A stretch of DNA of 64,000 bases, from assembly GCF_024655635.1 (NCBI RefSeq), contig NZ_JANLGI010000015.1, positions 83,804 through 147,803 on the forward strand, written 5' to 3'. Within the stretch, counting starts at the first letter, position 1; each line of letters opens with the position of its first letter. Under the pieces are notes generated by a model. The model did not search any database. It saw only the letters and a list, made by a program, of their open reading frames with translations, and had not been told where the DNA came from. This stretch comes from Allobosea sp. 47.2.35. Lineage in GTDB: Bacteria > Pseudomonadota > Alphaproteobacteria > Rhizobiales > Beijerinckiaceae. Shown in pieces: positions 25,355-33,583 of the stretch. Position numbers and translations under genes: made by a program.

Positions 25355-25705
25355 CGGTCGAACGAGGCTTCTGTTGCCAGGCGCCTCCGAGCCCCGCCTT
25401 ACGTCGCTAAACGGAAGGACTTAGGTTTGGGAACCAGCACCGCTCACGCGGCGACAGCAACCCGAGCATTGTTGTCGTTGGCAACTATGCAATGGCCCGA
25501 TAACGGCGGAACCATTCCGAGCAAAAGGAAGACCTTTACACCCTCGTCGATCCTATTTCGCCCCCGCCGCAGCCCTGCAACCGCTCGGCTGCACGTTCCT
25601 GCTGCTCGCGCTGCAGGGCTGGGGTGGAGGCGCCGGGTACCGCCCCCGGGTCCGAAAGGCTTATTACGTAATCCGTTTATCGCCATAGCCGTTCTTGCGA
25701 GCGGC
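25355..25705 (-). ncRNA. ssrA: Two-piece (circularly permuted) tmRNA
   Basis: Minus-strand order: acceptor piece, processed spacer, coding piece. The acceptor piece ends in CGGACCC...GGGCGGTACCCGGCGCCTCCACC (25625 region). The spacer folds with GCCCTGCA/TGCAGGGC arms. The coding piece starts GGGGGCGAAATAGGATCGACG at 25565. GGGGGCG (25565-25559) pairs with CGCCTCC (25632-25626), giving a seven-pair acceptor stem with a G-U at position 3, the alanyl-tRNA synthetase identity pair. The tag reads ANDNNARVAVAA then TGA (25482-25444), and the closing hairpin GAGGC...CTGGCAACAGAA...GCCTC is at 25364-25387. The 3' terminus after the discriminator A is CCC instead of CCA, so CCA must be added after processing. 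A TATATT -10-like box lies near 25715. Ends are approximate. Confidence 0.93.
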
Positions 25706-25783
25706 ACTCCCGAATATAGGGAACCCCGCGGCGTTGGGAAAGGGTTCTCACGCTTTTTCGACAAGGACTGCGGTTTCCCTGCC

Positions 25784-26047
25784 TCAATTCAGAATGCGTC
25801 CATTTCGGATGTCGATATCGAGGCTCATCTCGTCGTCCTCGGCGGTGCGGCCGGCGACCTCCCAGCGGTCGTCCAGGCGGACGATCTCCTCGACATGGAC
25901 GAGCCCGGCGCTCCAGGCGATGTCGCGGGCCTGCCGCTCCGAGATCGTCGCGTTGGCATAGGTTTCCTCGGCATGCGCCGACAGCACGATCAGGGTGTTG
26001 AGAGCGAGCGCGGCAAGCAAGCGTGTCGGAGCGTTCAGGGTCGGCAT
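25784..26047 (-). CDS. Secreted PepSY-domain protein
   Basis: 87 aa. An N-terminal signal peptide (LLAALALNTLIVLSAHA, cleavage after HA) is followed by one PepSY-like domain: SERQARDIAWSAGLVHVEEIVRLDDRWEVAGRTAEDDEMSLDIDIRNGRIL. Such periplasmic proteins are thought to inhibit peptidases or bind ligands. Start at 26047 follows TGGGGAT; a GTG five codons earlier is an alternative. Its stop lies about 70 bp upstream of the ssrA promoter. The 216 bp between its start and thyA contain no clear gene, only GC-rich short inverted repeats. Confidence 0.8.
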   Translation of the reverse strand: MPTLNAPTRLLAALALNTLIVLSAHAEETYANATISERQARDIAWSAGLVHVEEIVRLDDRWEVAGRTAEDDEMSLDIDIRNGRILN

Positions 26048-26263
26048 ATCGACTATCCCCACGAATCAAGCGCGCGATGAGCGGCGCCGATTGGGGCGGG
26101 TTTGCGGACGGGGATGCCTCACGACGTTTCGCATTCGCGTGAGGAGTCAGGCTCCCGCCACACCCTGACAGGGTCTGCGGCAAAGGCTGGGGATGCCTGC
26201 CTGCCGGGCAGGGGCCAAGCCGCCCGCGAGCCGCTATAGTCGCGCGCCTTCCAGAGAGTCGCC

Positions 26264-27058
26264 ATGCGCCAGTATCACGACCTGCTCCAACGCGTCCTGA
26301 CCGAGGGCGTCCGCAAGGACGACCGCACCGGAACCGGCACGCTCGCCGTCTTCGGGCATCAGATGCGCTTCGACCTGTCGGAAGGGTTCCCGCTGGTCAC
26401 GACCAAGAAGCTGCACCTGAAATCGATCATCCACGAGCTGATCTGGTTCCTGCGCGGCGACACCAATGTGCGCTATCTCCAGGAGAACGGCGTCACGATC
26501 TGGGACGAATGGGCCGACGCGAATGGCGATCTCGGCCCGGTCTATGGCCGGCAGTGGCGTTCATGGGCCGCGCCGGACGGGCAGGTGATCGACCAGATCG
26601 CCTGGCTGGTGAACGAGATCCGCCGCAATCCGGATTCGCGCCGGCTGATCGTCTCGGCCTGGAACCCGGCGGACATCCCGAAGATGGCGCTGGCGCCCTG
26701 CCATTGCCTGTTCCAGTTCTTCGTCGCCAACGGCAAGCTCTCCTGCCAGCTCTACCAGCGCTCGGCCGACGTCTTCCTCGGCGTGCCCTTCAACATCGCG
26801 AGCTATGCGCTGCTGACCCATATGGTGGCGCAGGTGACGGGGCTCGGCGTCGGCGAGTTCGTGCATTCCTTTGGCGATACGCATCTCTACGTGAACCACC
26901 TCGACCAGACGCGCCTCCAGCTCTCGCGCGAGCCGCGCGCGTTGCCGAAGCTCACGCTCAACCCGGCGGTGACGCGGCTGGAGGATTTCGAGTTCTCCGA
27001 CGTCACGATCACCGATTACGACCCGCATCCCGGCATCAAGGCTCCGATCGCAGTATGA
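26264..27058 (+). CDS. thyA: Thymidylate synthase
   Basis: Converts dUMP to dTMP with methylenetetrahydrofolate. 264 aa, the size of the short ThyA form. Arg of [26 protein letters not shown], catalytic Cys in [10 protein letters not shown] (near residue 146), [20 protein letters not shown], and DTHLYVNH are all present. Its stop overlaps the start of the GNAT gene (ATGA), and folA follows, so the dTMP and folate-reduction steps are encoded together. Confidence 0.97.
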   Translation: MRQYHDLLQRVLTEGVRKDDRTGTGTLAVFGHQMRFDLSEGFPLVTTKKLHLKSIIHELIWFLRGDTNVRYLQENGVTIWDEWADANGDLGPVYGRQWRSWAAPDGQVIDQIAWLVNEIRRNPDSRRLIVSAWNPADIPKMALAPCHCLFQFFVANGKLSCQLYQRSADVFLGVPFNIASYALLTHMVAQVTGLGVGEFVHSFGDTHLYVNHLDQTRLQLSREPRALPKLTLNPAVTRLEDFEFSDVTITDYDPHPGIKAPIAV

Positions 27059-27537
27059 CGCTCTCCATCCGTTCCGCCCGTCCCGGCGAGGCCGGGCTCG
27101 TGCTCGCCTTCATCCGCGAGCTCGCCGAATACGAGAAGCTGCTGCACGAGGTCGTGGCGACCGAGGCCGAGCTCGAGGCCGCGCTGTTCGGGCCGAATCC
27201 GAAGACCTTCTGCGACATCGCCGAATGGAATGGCGAGCCGGTCGGCTTCGCGGTGTGGTTCTACACCTATTCGACCTTCTCCGGCCGGCACGGCATCTGG
27301 CTGGAGGACCTCTATGTCCGGCCGGACCAGCGCGGGCGCGGCATTGGCAAGGCCCTGATCGCGGGGCTGGCGCGGCGCTGCGTCGAAGAAGGTCTGCCGC
27401 GCCTTGCCTGGTGGGTGCTGAACTGGAACGAGCCCTCGCGGGTCTTCTACCGGGCGATCGGCGCCAAGGCGCAGGACGAATGGACCGTGAAGCGGCTGGA
27501 AGGCGAGGCACTGGCGAAGCTCGGCGCGGAGGCTTGA
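27055..27537 (+). CDS. GNAT family N-acetyltransferase
   Basis: 160 aa. The pattern [45 protein letters not shown] with acetyl-CoA motif RGRGIG, then [20 protein letters not shown], resembles the diamine (spermidine/thialysine-type) acetyltransferase subgroup. The substrate is not proved. Its ATG overlaps the thyA stop by four bases, and folA begins 5 bp after its stop, giving a tight thyA-GNAT-folA operon. Confidence 0.88.
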   Translation: MTLSIRSARPGEAGLVLAFIRELAEYEKLLHEVVATEAELEAALFGPNPKTFCDIAEWNGEPVGFAVWFYTYSTFSGRHGIWLEDLYVRPDQRGRGIGKALIAGLARRCVEEGLPRLAWWVLNWNEPSRVFYRAIGAKAQDEWTVKRLEGEALAKLGAEA

Positions 27538-27542
27538 GCGCA

Positions 27543-28058
27543 ATGCAGCCTCTTCCGGTCGTCCTCATCGCTGCCATCGCGGACAATGGCGTGATCGGCA
27601 GCGACAACAGGCTGATCTGGCGGCTGAGAACCGATCTGCAGCGCTTCCGCCGGCTGACGACCGGCTGCCCGATCATCATGGGGCGCAAGACCTACTTGTC
27701 GATCGGCAAGCCCTTGCCGGGGCGTCAGACCGTGGTGCTGACGCGGGATCGCGCTTTCCATGCCGAAGGCGTCCATGTCGCCCATGAGGTTCCGGAGGCG
27801 CTGGCGCTGGCGCAAAGACTTGGGCAGGAGATGGGCGCCCATTCCGTGATCGTCGGCGGTGGCACCGAGATCTACGCGCAGATGCTGCCGCTGGCCGACC
27901 GGCTCGAACTCACCATGGTCCATGCGCGGCCTTCCGGCGACGCCGTGTTCCCGGACTGGGACAAGGCAGCCTTCGCCGAGACGGCGCGGGAAAGCCATCC
28001 GGCCGATGCCGAGAACGACCATCCTTATACCTTCGTCACCTATGCCAGGCGCGGCTGA
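27543..28058 (+). CDS. folA: Dihydrofolate reductase
   Basis: NADPH-dependent reduction of dihydrofolate, the target of trimethoprim. 171 aa. VLIAAIADNGVIGSDNRLIWRLRTDLQRFRRLT carries the substrate-site Asp; MGRKTYLSIGKPLPGRQTVVLTR and VIVGGGTEIYAQMLPLADRLELT are the cofactor-binding motifs. The start is five bases behind the GNAT stop and lacks a strong ribosome site of its own, in line with translational coupling. Confidence 0.96.
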   Translation: MQPLPVVLIAAIADNGVIGSDNRLIWRLRTDLQRFRRLTTGCPIIMGRKTYLSIGKPLPGRQTVVLTRDRAFHAEGVHVAHEVPEALALAQRLGQEMGAHSVIVGGGTEIYAQMLPLADRLELTMVHARPSGDAVFPDWDKAAFAETARESHPADAENDHPYTFVTYARRG

Positions 28059-28210
28059 TCGCCGCTTTCCGTTCACGATGAATGGCTTGCGCCGTTGACG
28101 AATCCATGGCCCATGACCAAGTCAGCCCAACGCCTTCGCTCGAAGGCGCTGACAAGCGGCCGTGATTTGCTTATCTCGGCCTCGACAGAACGAAAGGGAA
28201 CGGCTCGCGA

Positions 28211-29374
28211 ATGCCTTGGAGCAATCAGAGCGGCGGTGGCAGCGGCGGGGGTGGACCCTGGGGCCAGCGCGGAGGTAATGGCGGCGGCGGTCCCTGGGGC
28301 GGCGGTTCAGGCGGGGGCGGCGGCAACGGCAATCCGCCCGATCTCGAGGAGATCCTGCGGCGCAGCCAGGACCGGCTGAAGAACCTCGTGCCGGGCGGCA
28401 ATATCGGCGGGCGCGGCCTGATCATCGGCGGGCTCTTGCTGATCCTGCTCTGGCTCGGCTCCGGCATCTATTTCGTGCGGCCCAACGAGGTCGGCCTCAA
28501 CGTCGTGTTCGGCCGTTTCGCCGGCAAGACCGGCGAAGGCATGAACTGGAACTGGCCCTATCCGATCGGTGGCGTGGTCAAGCCGCAGGTGACGAACGTC
28601 ATCACCACCGAGGTCGGTTTCCGCACGGTCGAATCGGTGCGCACCTCGCGCCAGACCGACGTCACCGAGGAGAGCCTGATGCTCACCGGCGACGAGAACA
28701 TCGTCGATATCGACTTCATCGTGCAGTGGCAGATCGATCCGGCCGCGCCCGAGAACTATGTCTTCAATATCCAGGATCCGCCGGGCACCGTGAAGGCCGT
28801 GGCCGAGAGCGCGATGCGCGAGATCATCGGCCGCCGCAACATCCAGCCGGTGCTGACGACCGACCGCGGCGCGATCGAGACCGAGGTGCGCCAGCTGATG
28901 CAGGAGACGCTCAACGGCTATAATGCCGGCGTGCAGATTCGCCTCGTCCAGCTCCAGAAGGTCGATCCGCCGCAGCAGGTCATCGACGCCTTCCGCGACG
29001 TCCAGGCGGCCCGTGCCGACCAGGAGCGCCTGCGCAACGAGGCGCAGACCTATGCCAACCGCATCGTGCCCGAGGCTCGTGGTCGCGCGGCCGGGCTGGT
29101 CCAGTCGGCGGAAGCCTTCAAGGAACAGACCGTCGCCGAAGCGCGTGGTCAGGCCAGCCGCTTCAACGCGGTCTACGAGCAGTACAAGAACGCTCCGGGC
29201 GTGACGCGCGAGCGTCTCTTCCTGGAGACGATGGAACGCGTGATGGGCGGCACCGACAAGATCATCCTCGACAACCCCGCGGGCGGGCAGGGCGTGGTGC
29301 CCTATCTGCCGCTGGACCAGCTACAGCAGCGTCGCCCGGTGCCGGGCCAGCAGCAGGGAGGGGCTCAGCGATGA
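28211..29374 (+). CDS. hflK: FtsH protease regulator HflK
   Basis: SPFH/band-7 protein that with HflC forms the membrane ring around FtsH. 387 aa. A Gly-rich N-terminal tail (residues 8-40, mostly Gly with Pro-Trp), one transmembrane helix at about 68-88, then the SPFH domain (VRPNEVGLNVVFGRFAGK onwards) and an Ala/Gln/Arg-rich coiled coil. The gap after folA (152 bp) contains TTGACG and probably a promoter. hflC overlaps by four bases. Confidence 0.95.
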   Translation: MPWSNQSGGGSGGGGPWGQRGGNGGGGPWGGGSGGGGGNGNPPDLEEILRRSQDRLKNLVPGGNIGGRGLIIGGLLLILLWLGSGIYFVRPNEVGLNVVFGRFAGKTGEGMNWNWPYPIGGVVKPQVTNVITTEVGFRTVESVRTSRQTDVTEESLMLTGDENIVDIDFIVQWQIDPAAPENYVFNIQDPPGTVKAVAESAMREIIGRRNIQPVLTTDRGAIETEVRQLMQETLNGYNAGVQIRLVQLQKVDPPQQVIDAFRDVQAARADQERLRNEAQTYANRIVPEARGRAAGLVQSAEAFKEQTVAEARGQASRFNAVYEQYKNAPGVTRERLFLETMERVMGGTDKIILDNPAGGQGVVPYLPLDQLQQRRPVPGQQQGGAQR

Positions 29375-30306
29375 ACTCTTCCGTGTTGCGCGCGGCGCTT
29401 CTCGTCGCGGTCATCGCCGCCGCAGTCGTCCTGTACGCCTGCACCTTCGTGGTCTCGCAGACCCAATCGGCTCTCGTGCTGCGCCTCGGCGCGGTCCGCA
29501 GCGTCGTCACGGCGCCGGGCCTCTATTTCAAGCTGCCGGCTCCGTTCGAGCAGGTGACCCTGCTCGACAACCGCATCCTCGATCTCGACCTGCCGGCGCA
29601 GGAAATCATCGCCTCGGACCAGAAGCGTCTCGTGGTCGATGCCTTCACGCGCTACCGCATCTCGGACCCGCTGCGCTTCTACCAGGCGGTCAACAACATC
29701 CCGCGTGCGAACTCGCAGCTGGCCTCGATCGTGAATGGTAACGTCCGCTCGGTGCTGGCGGAGGCGTCCTTCATTGCGATGGTCCGTACCGAGCGTTCGC
29801 GCCTGATGAACCGCATCCGCGACGACGTGAACCGCGAAGCGGCGCGCTTCGGCATGACCGTCGTCGACGTCCGGCTGCGGCGCGTCGACCTGCCGGCGGC
29901 GAACTCCGCTGCGGTGTTCCAGCGCATGCAGACCGAACGCCAGCGCGAGGCGGCGGAAGCGCGCGCGCTCGGCGGCCAGCAGGCCCAGGAAGTCCGGGCC
30001 CGGGCCGACAGGGACGCGACCGTGATCGTCGCCGAGGCGCAGCAGCGCTCCGACGTGATCCGCGGTGAAGGCGAGGCGGAGCGTAACAAGGTCTTCGCCG
30101 AAGCCTTCGGCAAGGACCCGGAGTTCTTCGCCTTCTACCGCTCGATGCAGGCCTATGAAGCCAGCATCAAGCCGGGGGACACGCGGATGGTGCTGACGCC
30201 GGATTCGCCGTTCTTCCGTTTCTTCAACGGCCCCAGCGCGCAGCGCCAGGACGGCCAGGCCGCGGCTGCCGCCACGCCTGCCCAGCCTGCGCCGGCCCGG
30301 CCCTGA
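29371..30306 (+). CDS. hflC: FtsH protease regulator HflC
   Basis: Partner of HflK. 311 aa, N-terminal membrane anchor (about 5-27), SPFH domain starting FVVSQTQSALVLRLGAV, and a helical segment ERQREAAEARALGGQQAQEVRARADRDATVIVAEAQ. The C-terminus is Ala/Pro-rich. ATG overlaps the hflK stop, so the subunits are coupled. The following DUF2065 gene and degP keep the membrane-quality-control theme. Confidence 0.95.
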   Translation: MNSSVLRAALLVAVIAAAVVLYACTFVVSQTQSALVLRLGAVRSVVTAPGLYFKLPAPFEQVTLLDNRILDLDLPAQEIIASDQKRLVVDAFTRYRISDPLRFYQAVNNIPRANSQLASIVNGNVRSVLAEASFIAMVRTERSRLMNRIRDDVNREAARFGMTVVDVRLRRVDLPAANSAAVFQRMQTERQREAAEARALGGQQAQEVRARADRDATVIVAEAQQRSDVIRGEGEAERNKVFAEAFGKDPEFFAFYRSMQAYEASIKPGDTRMVLTPDSPFFRFFNGPSAQRQDGQAAAAATPAQPAPARP

Positions 30307-30324
30307 TCGAGGCGAGCGACGCGA

Positions 30325-30516
30325 ATGCTGGATTTCATCGCGGCGCTCGGCCTGGTCTTCGCTATCGAGGGTATTCTCTTCGCAGCGATCCCGAATCTGG
30401 CGAAGGATGCCCTGCGCAGCGCGGCTGAAACGCCGGTGGACCGGATGCGGCTCATCGGCATCGGCTCGGCGGTGCTGGGCGTGATCCTGGTCTGGCTCGC
30501 GCGCGGCGTCTGGTAG
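30325..30516 (+). CDS. DUF2065 family small membrane protein
   Basis: 63 aa with two hydrophobic helices (about 4-22 and 43-60) and the DUF2065 pattern AIEGILFAAIPNLAKDALR ... RMRLIGIGSAVLGVILVWL. Small protein regularly found after hflC in proteobacteria; its function is unknown. It starts 18 bp after the hflC stop, so it is likely co-transcribed. Confidence 0.9.
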   Translation: MLDFIAALGLVFAIEGILFAAIPNLAKDALRSAAETPVDRMRLIGIGSAVLGVILVWLARGVW

Positions 30517-30530
30517 CAGCGGGGGCGGGC

Positions 30531-30559
30531 ACATGATCGTGTTCGATGACATGATCGTG
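30531..30559 (+). promoter_or_regulatory. Tandem 11-bp direct repeat upstream of degP
   Basis: ACATGATCGTG occurs at 30531-30541 and again at 30549-30559 (18 bp from start to start) in the gap between the DUF2065 gene and degP. The arrangement is typical of a dimeric regulator binding site. The regulator is unknown. Confidence 0.45.
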
Positions 30560-30664
30560 CGTCGCCCTTCCGCCGCATTTCGGAGTTCAATCATCAGGCG
30601 CGTCCGTCTGCCTTGAGGCGTCGGGCGCGCCTGCCTGCATCGATCGGCCCGTATTCTTCCGAAC

Positions 30665-32194
30665 ATGAGGACCCCTATGGCATCGAACACCCTTTCCGCA
30701 GCCAGGCCTGTCCGCATCGCTCTCGCTGCCGGCGTCGCCGGCCTCGCGCTGCTGGCTTCGCCGGTGCTGGCGCCGGGGCATGCGCAGGCCAACACGCCGC
30801 TCCTCCAGGGGCAGACCTCGCTTGCCGACCTCGTCGACAAGGTCATGCCGGCGGTGGTCAACATCGCGGCCGTCACGACCAACGACACGAAGGGCCGCAA
30901 CCTGCCGCAACTGCCGCAGCTCGGCCCCGATACGCCCTTCGGCGACCTGTTCGAGGAGTTCTTCAACCGCCGCAACCAGCAGGGTGAGCGCCAGGCGCCG
31001 CAGCAGCGCCGCTCGCAATCGGCCGGCTCCGGCTTCGTGGTCGATCCGTCCGGCATCGTGGTCACCAACAACCACGTCATCGGCGACGCCAACGAGATCA
31101 CCGTGATCTTCAGCGACGGCCTGCGTCTCAAGGCCGAGGTGATCGGCAAGGACAGCAAGGTCGATCTCGCCGTGCTGCGCGTGAAGCACGACAAGCCGCT
31201 GCCTTCCGTCAAGTTCGGCGATTCCGACAAGATGCGGATCGGCGATCCCGTGATGGCGATCGGCAACCCGTTCGGCCTCGGCGGCTCGGTCTCTTCGGGC
31301 ATCGTCTCGGCCCGCAACCGCGACATCAGCCAGGGGCCGTACGACACCTATATCCAGACCGACGCGGCCATCAACAAGGGCAACTCGGGCGGTCCGCTGT
31401 TCAACATGGCCGGCGAGGTCATCGGCATCAACACGGCGATCCTGTCGCCGACGGGCGGCTCGGTCGGCATCGGCTTTGCCGTGCCCTCGACGCTGGCGAC
31501 CAACATCGTCGACCAGCTCAAGGAGTTCGGCGAGACCCGGCGCGGCTGGCTCGGCGTGCGCATCCAGACCGTCGATGACGCCACGGCCGAGGCGCTCGGC
31601 CTTGGCTCGGCGCGCGGCGCGCTCGTCGCCGGCATCGACGAGAAGGGCCCGGCGAAGCCCGCCGGCCTCGAAACCGGCGACGTGATCGTCAAGTTCGACG
31701 GCAAGGACGTGAAGGATTCACGCGACCTGCCGCGCATCGTCGCGGCGACGCCGGTCGGCAAGGACGTGCCGCTCGTGGTGGTCCGCAAGGGCAAGGAAGA
31801 GACCAAGACGGTCAAGCTCGGCCGCCTCGAGGATGGCGAGAAGGTCCAGTCGGCTTCGGCGAACAAGCCCGCGGCCGAGCCGGCCAAGCCCGTGGTGACG
31901 AGCGCGCTCGGCCTCGAATTCTCGCCGCAGACGGACGAGCTCCGGAAGCGCTACTCGATCAAGGACGGCCTCAAGGGCGTGGTCATCACCAAGGTCGATG
32001 CCAATTCGAACGCCGCCGACAAGCGCGTCCTGGTCGGCGAGCTGATCGTCGAGGTCGGCCAGGAGCCGGTCAACGCGCCGGCAGACGTGACCAAGCGGCT
32101 CGATGCGCTGAAGAAGGAAGGCAAGAAATCCGCCCTCCTGCTCGTCTCGAACGGTCAGGGCGAGGTTCGCTTCGTCGCCGTCTCGATGAACTGA
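30665..32194 (+). CDS. degP: DegP/HtrA-family periplasmic serine endoprotease
   Basis: Periplasmic heat-shock protease/chaperone. 509 aa: signal peptide (to about residue 42), trypsin-like domain with catalytic triad H137 (NNHVIG), D167 (KVDLAVL) and S241 (GNSGGPL), then two PDZ domains (about 305-390 and 420-505). A Q-linker rich in Arg/Gln sits before the protease. ATG at 30677 is an alternative start. The distance to the DUF2065 gene and the tandem repeat suggest it has its own promoter. Confidence 0.94.
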   Translation: MRTPMASNTLSAARPVRIALAAGVAGLALLASPVLAPGHAQANTPLLQGQTSLADLVDKVMPAVVNIAAVTTNDTKGRNLPQLPQLGPDTPFGDLFEEFFNRRNQQGERQAPQQRRSQSAGSGFVVDPSGIVVTNNHVIGDANEITVIFSDGLRLKAEVIGKDSKVDLAVLRVKHDKPLPSVKFGDSDKMRIGDPVMAIGNPFGLGGSVSSGIVSARNRDISQGPYDTYIQTDAAINKGNSGGPLFNMAGEVIGINTAILSPTGGSVGIGFAVPSTLATNIVDQLKEFGETRRGWLGVRIQTVDDATAEALGLGSARGALVAGIDEKGPAKPAGLETGDVIVKFDGKDVKDSRDLPRIVAATPVGKDVPLVVVRKGKEETKTVKLGRLEDGEKVQSASANKPAAEPAKPVVTSALGLEFSPQTDELRKRYSIKDGLKGVVITKVDANSNAADKRVLVGELIVEVGQEPVNAPADVTKRLDALKKEGKKSALLLVSNGQGEVRFVAVSMN

Positions 32195-32218
32195 GATCGG
32201 CAGAAGCGCTAGAATGCG

Positions 32219-32246
32219 AAGGGCGGTCCGGTCGGGCCGCCCTTTT
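32219..32246 (+). terminator. Intrinsic terminator after degP
   Basis: Stem 32219-32229 with 32234-32244 (11 bp with one G-U), a 4-nt loop (GGTC) and a TTTT tail to 32246, 25 bp after the degP stop. Confidence 0.8.
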
Positions 32247-32341
32247 CATGTCCTGTCCGCAGAGCGGCGGCGAGGCGCGTGCGCTGGTGCGTGGCGGTCA
32301 AACACGGCTAGAGCTTGGCGACGGCGCCCGGAGAGACCGAG

Positions 32342-32683
32342 ATGAAGCTCAGCGAAATTCCCTTCGTCACCACCGACTGGGCGACGATTCCCGTGGAGCG
32401 TCATGCCGGCGACAGCGGCGAGGCGACCTGGCGCGTCCAGTATTTCGGGCCCGAGGACAACCGCATCCGGGTGCGGATGGTCGAGTATTCGCCCGGCTAT
32501 GTCGCCGACCACTGGTGCTCGAAGGGGCACATCATCCTGTGCCTCGAAGGCGAGATGGAGACCACGCTCGCCGATGGCCGCGTGCTGCCGCTGCGGGCCG
32601 GCATGAGCTATCAGGTCGCCGACAATGCCGAGGCGCATCGCTCCGCGACCAAGACCGGTGCGAAACTTTTCATCGTCGACTGA
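32342..32683 (+). CDS. DHCW-motif cupin fold protein
   Basis: 113 aa. Small single-domain cupin: RVRMVEYSPGYVADHWCSKGHIILCLEGEMETTLADGR, with metal-binding-like His in DHWCSKGH and the second cupin strand pair LRAGMSYQVAD. Known only as a conserved cupin family. Start at 32342 follows GGAGAG; nine further codons upstream are open but unlikely. Its stop lies directly against that of the convergent serB. Confidence 0.85.
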   Translation: MKLSEIPFVTTDWATIPVERHAGDSGEATWRVQYFGPEDNRIRVRMVEYSPGYVADHWCSKGHIILCLEGEMETTLADGRVLPLRAGMSYQVADNAEAHRSATKTGAKLFIVD

Positions 32684-33571
32684 TCAGTCCCGGACGATCT
32701 CGCTGCCCGTGTAGCCCTGGGCGTAGAGCAGGGCGGTGAGATCGGCGTGGTCAAGCCGGGCATCGGCAGCCGCTGCGACTGCCGGCTTGGCGCGGAAGGC
32801 CGCGCCCAGCCCCGCCTCGCCGAGCATGGCGAGGTCGTTGGCGCCGTCGCCGACGGCCATGGTCTGCTCCGGTGCCAGCTTGAAACGGGCACGCAGCTCG
32901 ATAAGCGCGTCGAGCTTGGCCTGCTTGCCGAGGATCGGATCGGCGACCGTGCCGTTCAGGATGCCGTCACTGGCGATAAGCGTGTTCGAGCGATGCTCGT
33001 CGAAGCCGATGGTCTGGCCGATCGGCCCGGTGAAGACGGTGAAGCCGCCCGAGACGAGGGCGGTATAGCCGCCATTCGCCCGCATCGTTCGGACCAGCTC
33101 GCGCCCGCCCGGCGTCAGCGTGATGCGGTCGCGGATGATCTCGCCGACGACAGAGAGCGACACGCCCTTCAGCAGGGCGACGCGCTCGCGCAAGGCCGGC
33201 TCGAAGTCGATCTCGCCACGCATGGCGCGTTCGGTGATGGCCGCGACATGCTCCTTGAGGCCGACGAAGGCGGCGAGCTCGTCGATGCATTCCTGTCCGA
33301 TCATGGTCGAATCCATGTCGGCGAGGAACAGCGCCTTGCGGCGCGTCGCCGCCGGCTGGACGATGACGTCGATCGCGGCGTCGCCCAGAGCGGCCCGAAT
33401 GTCGGCTTCGAGCTTGCGTGCGTCGGCTGCTTCCGCGAAGAGGTCGGCAGCGATTTCGCCGTCGAGCACCGCCGTGCCGGTGATGCCGGGCAGGGTGCGG
33501 GCAAGGCGGGTGAGAAGGGCTTCGCCAACCAGCGCCTGGCCGTGGGCGGATACGAGTGTGGCGACGAGCAT
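32684..33571 (-). CDS. serB: Phosphoserine phosphatase SerB
   Basis: Last step of serine synthesis, O-phosphoserine to serine. 295 aa. HAD fold: nucleophile/acid DMDST (D85, D87), then SGGFTVF with the phosphate Ser, K in GKQAKLD, and [10 protein letters not shown] for magnesium. An N-terminal regulatory ACT-like region (about 1-75) precedes the catalytic domain. The start codon at 33571 is only 12 bp from the GTG of the divergent miaA. Confidence 0.95.
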   Translation of the reverse strand: MLVATLVSAHGQALVGEALLTRLARTLPGITGTAVLDGEIAADLFAEAADARKLEADIRAALGDAAIDVIVQPAATRRKALFLADMDSTMIGQECIDELAAFVGLKEHVAAITERAMRGEIDFEPALRERVALLKGVSLSVVGEIIRDRITLTPGGRELVRTMRANGGYTALVSGGFTVFTGPIGQTIGFDEHRSNTLIASDGILNGTVADPILGKQAKLDALIELRARFKLAPEQTMAVGDGANDLAMLGEAGLGAAFRAKPAVAAAADARLDHADLTALLYAQGYTGSEIVRD

Positions 33572-33583
33572 GTGAGGAACCGG

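Noticed and set aside
25443..25447. GTGAG on the minus strand as 5' end of the group II intron
   Set aside because: It lies at the tag stop codon inside the tmRNA, and recognisable tmRNA sequence continues for about 80 bases beyond it.
25444..25764. A 106-codon minus-strand frame ending in ANDNNARVAVAA
   Set aside because: It is the tmRNA read through; only the last 12 codons are translated, as the tag. The rest matches acceptor and coding RNA pieces.
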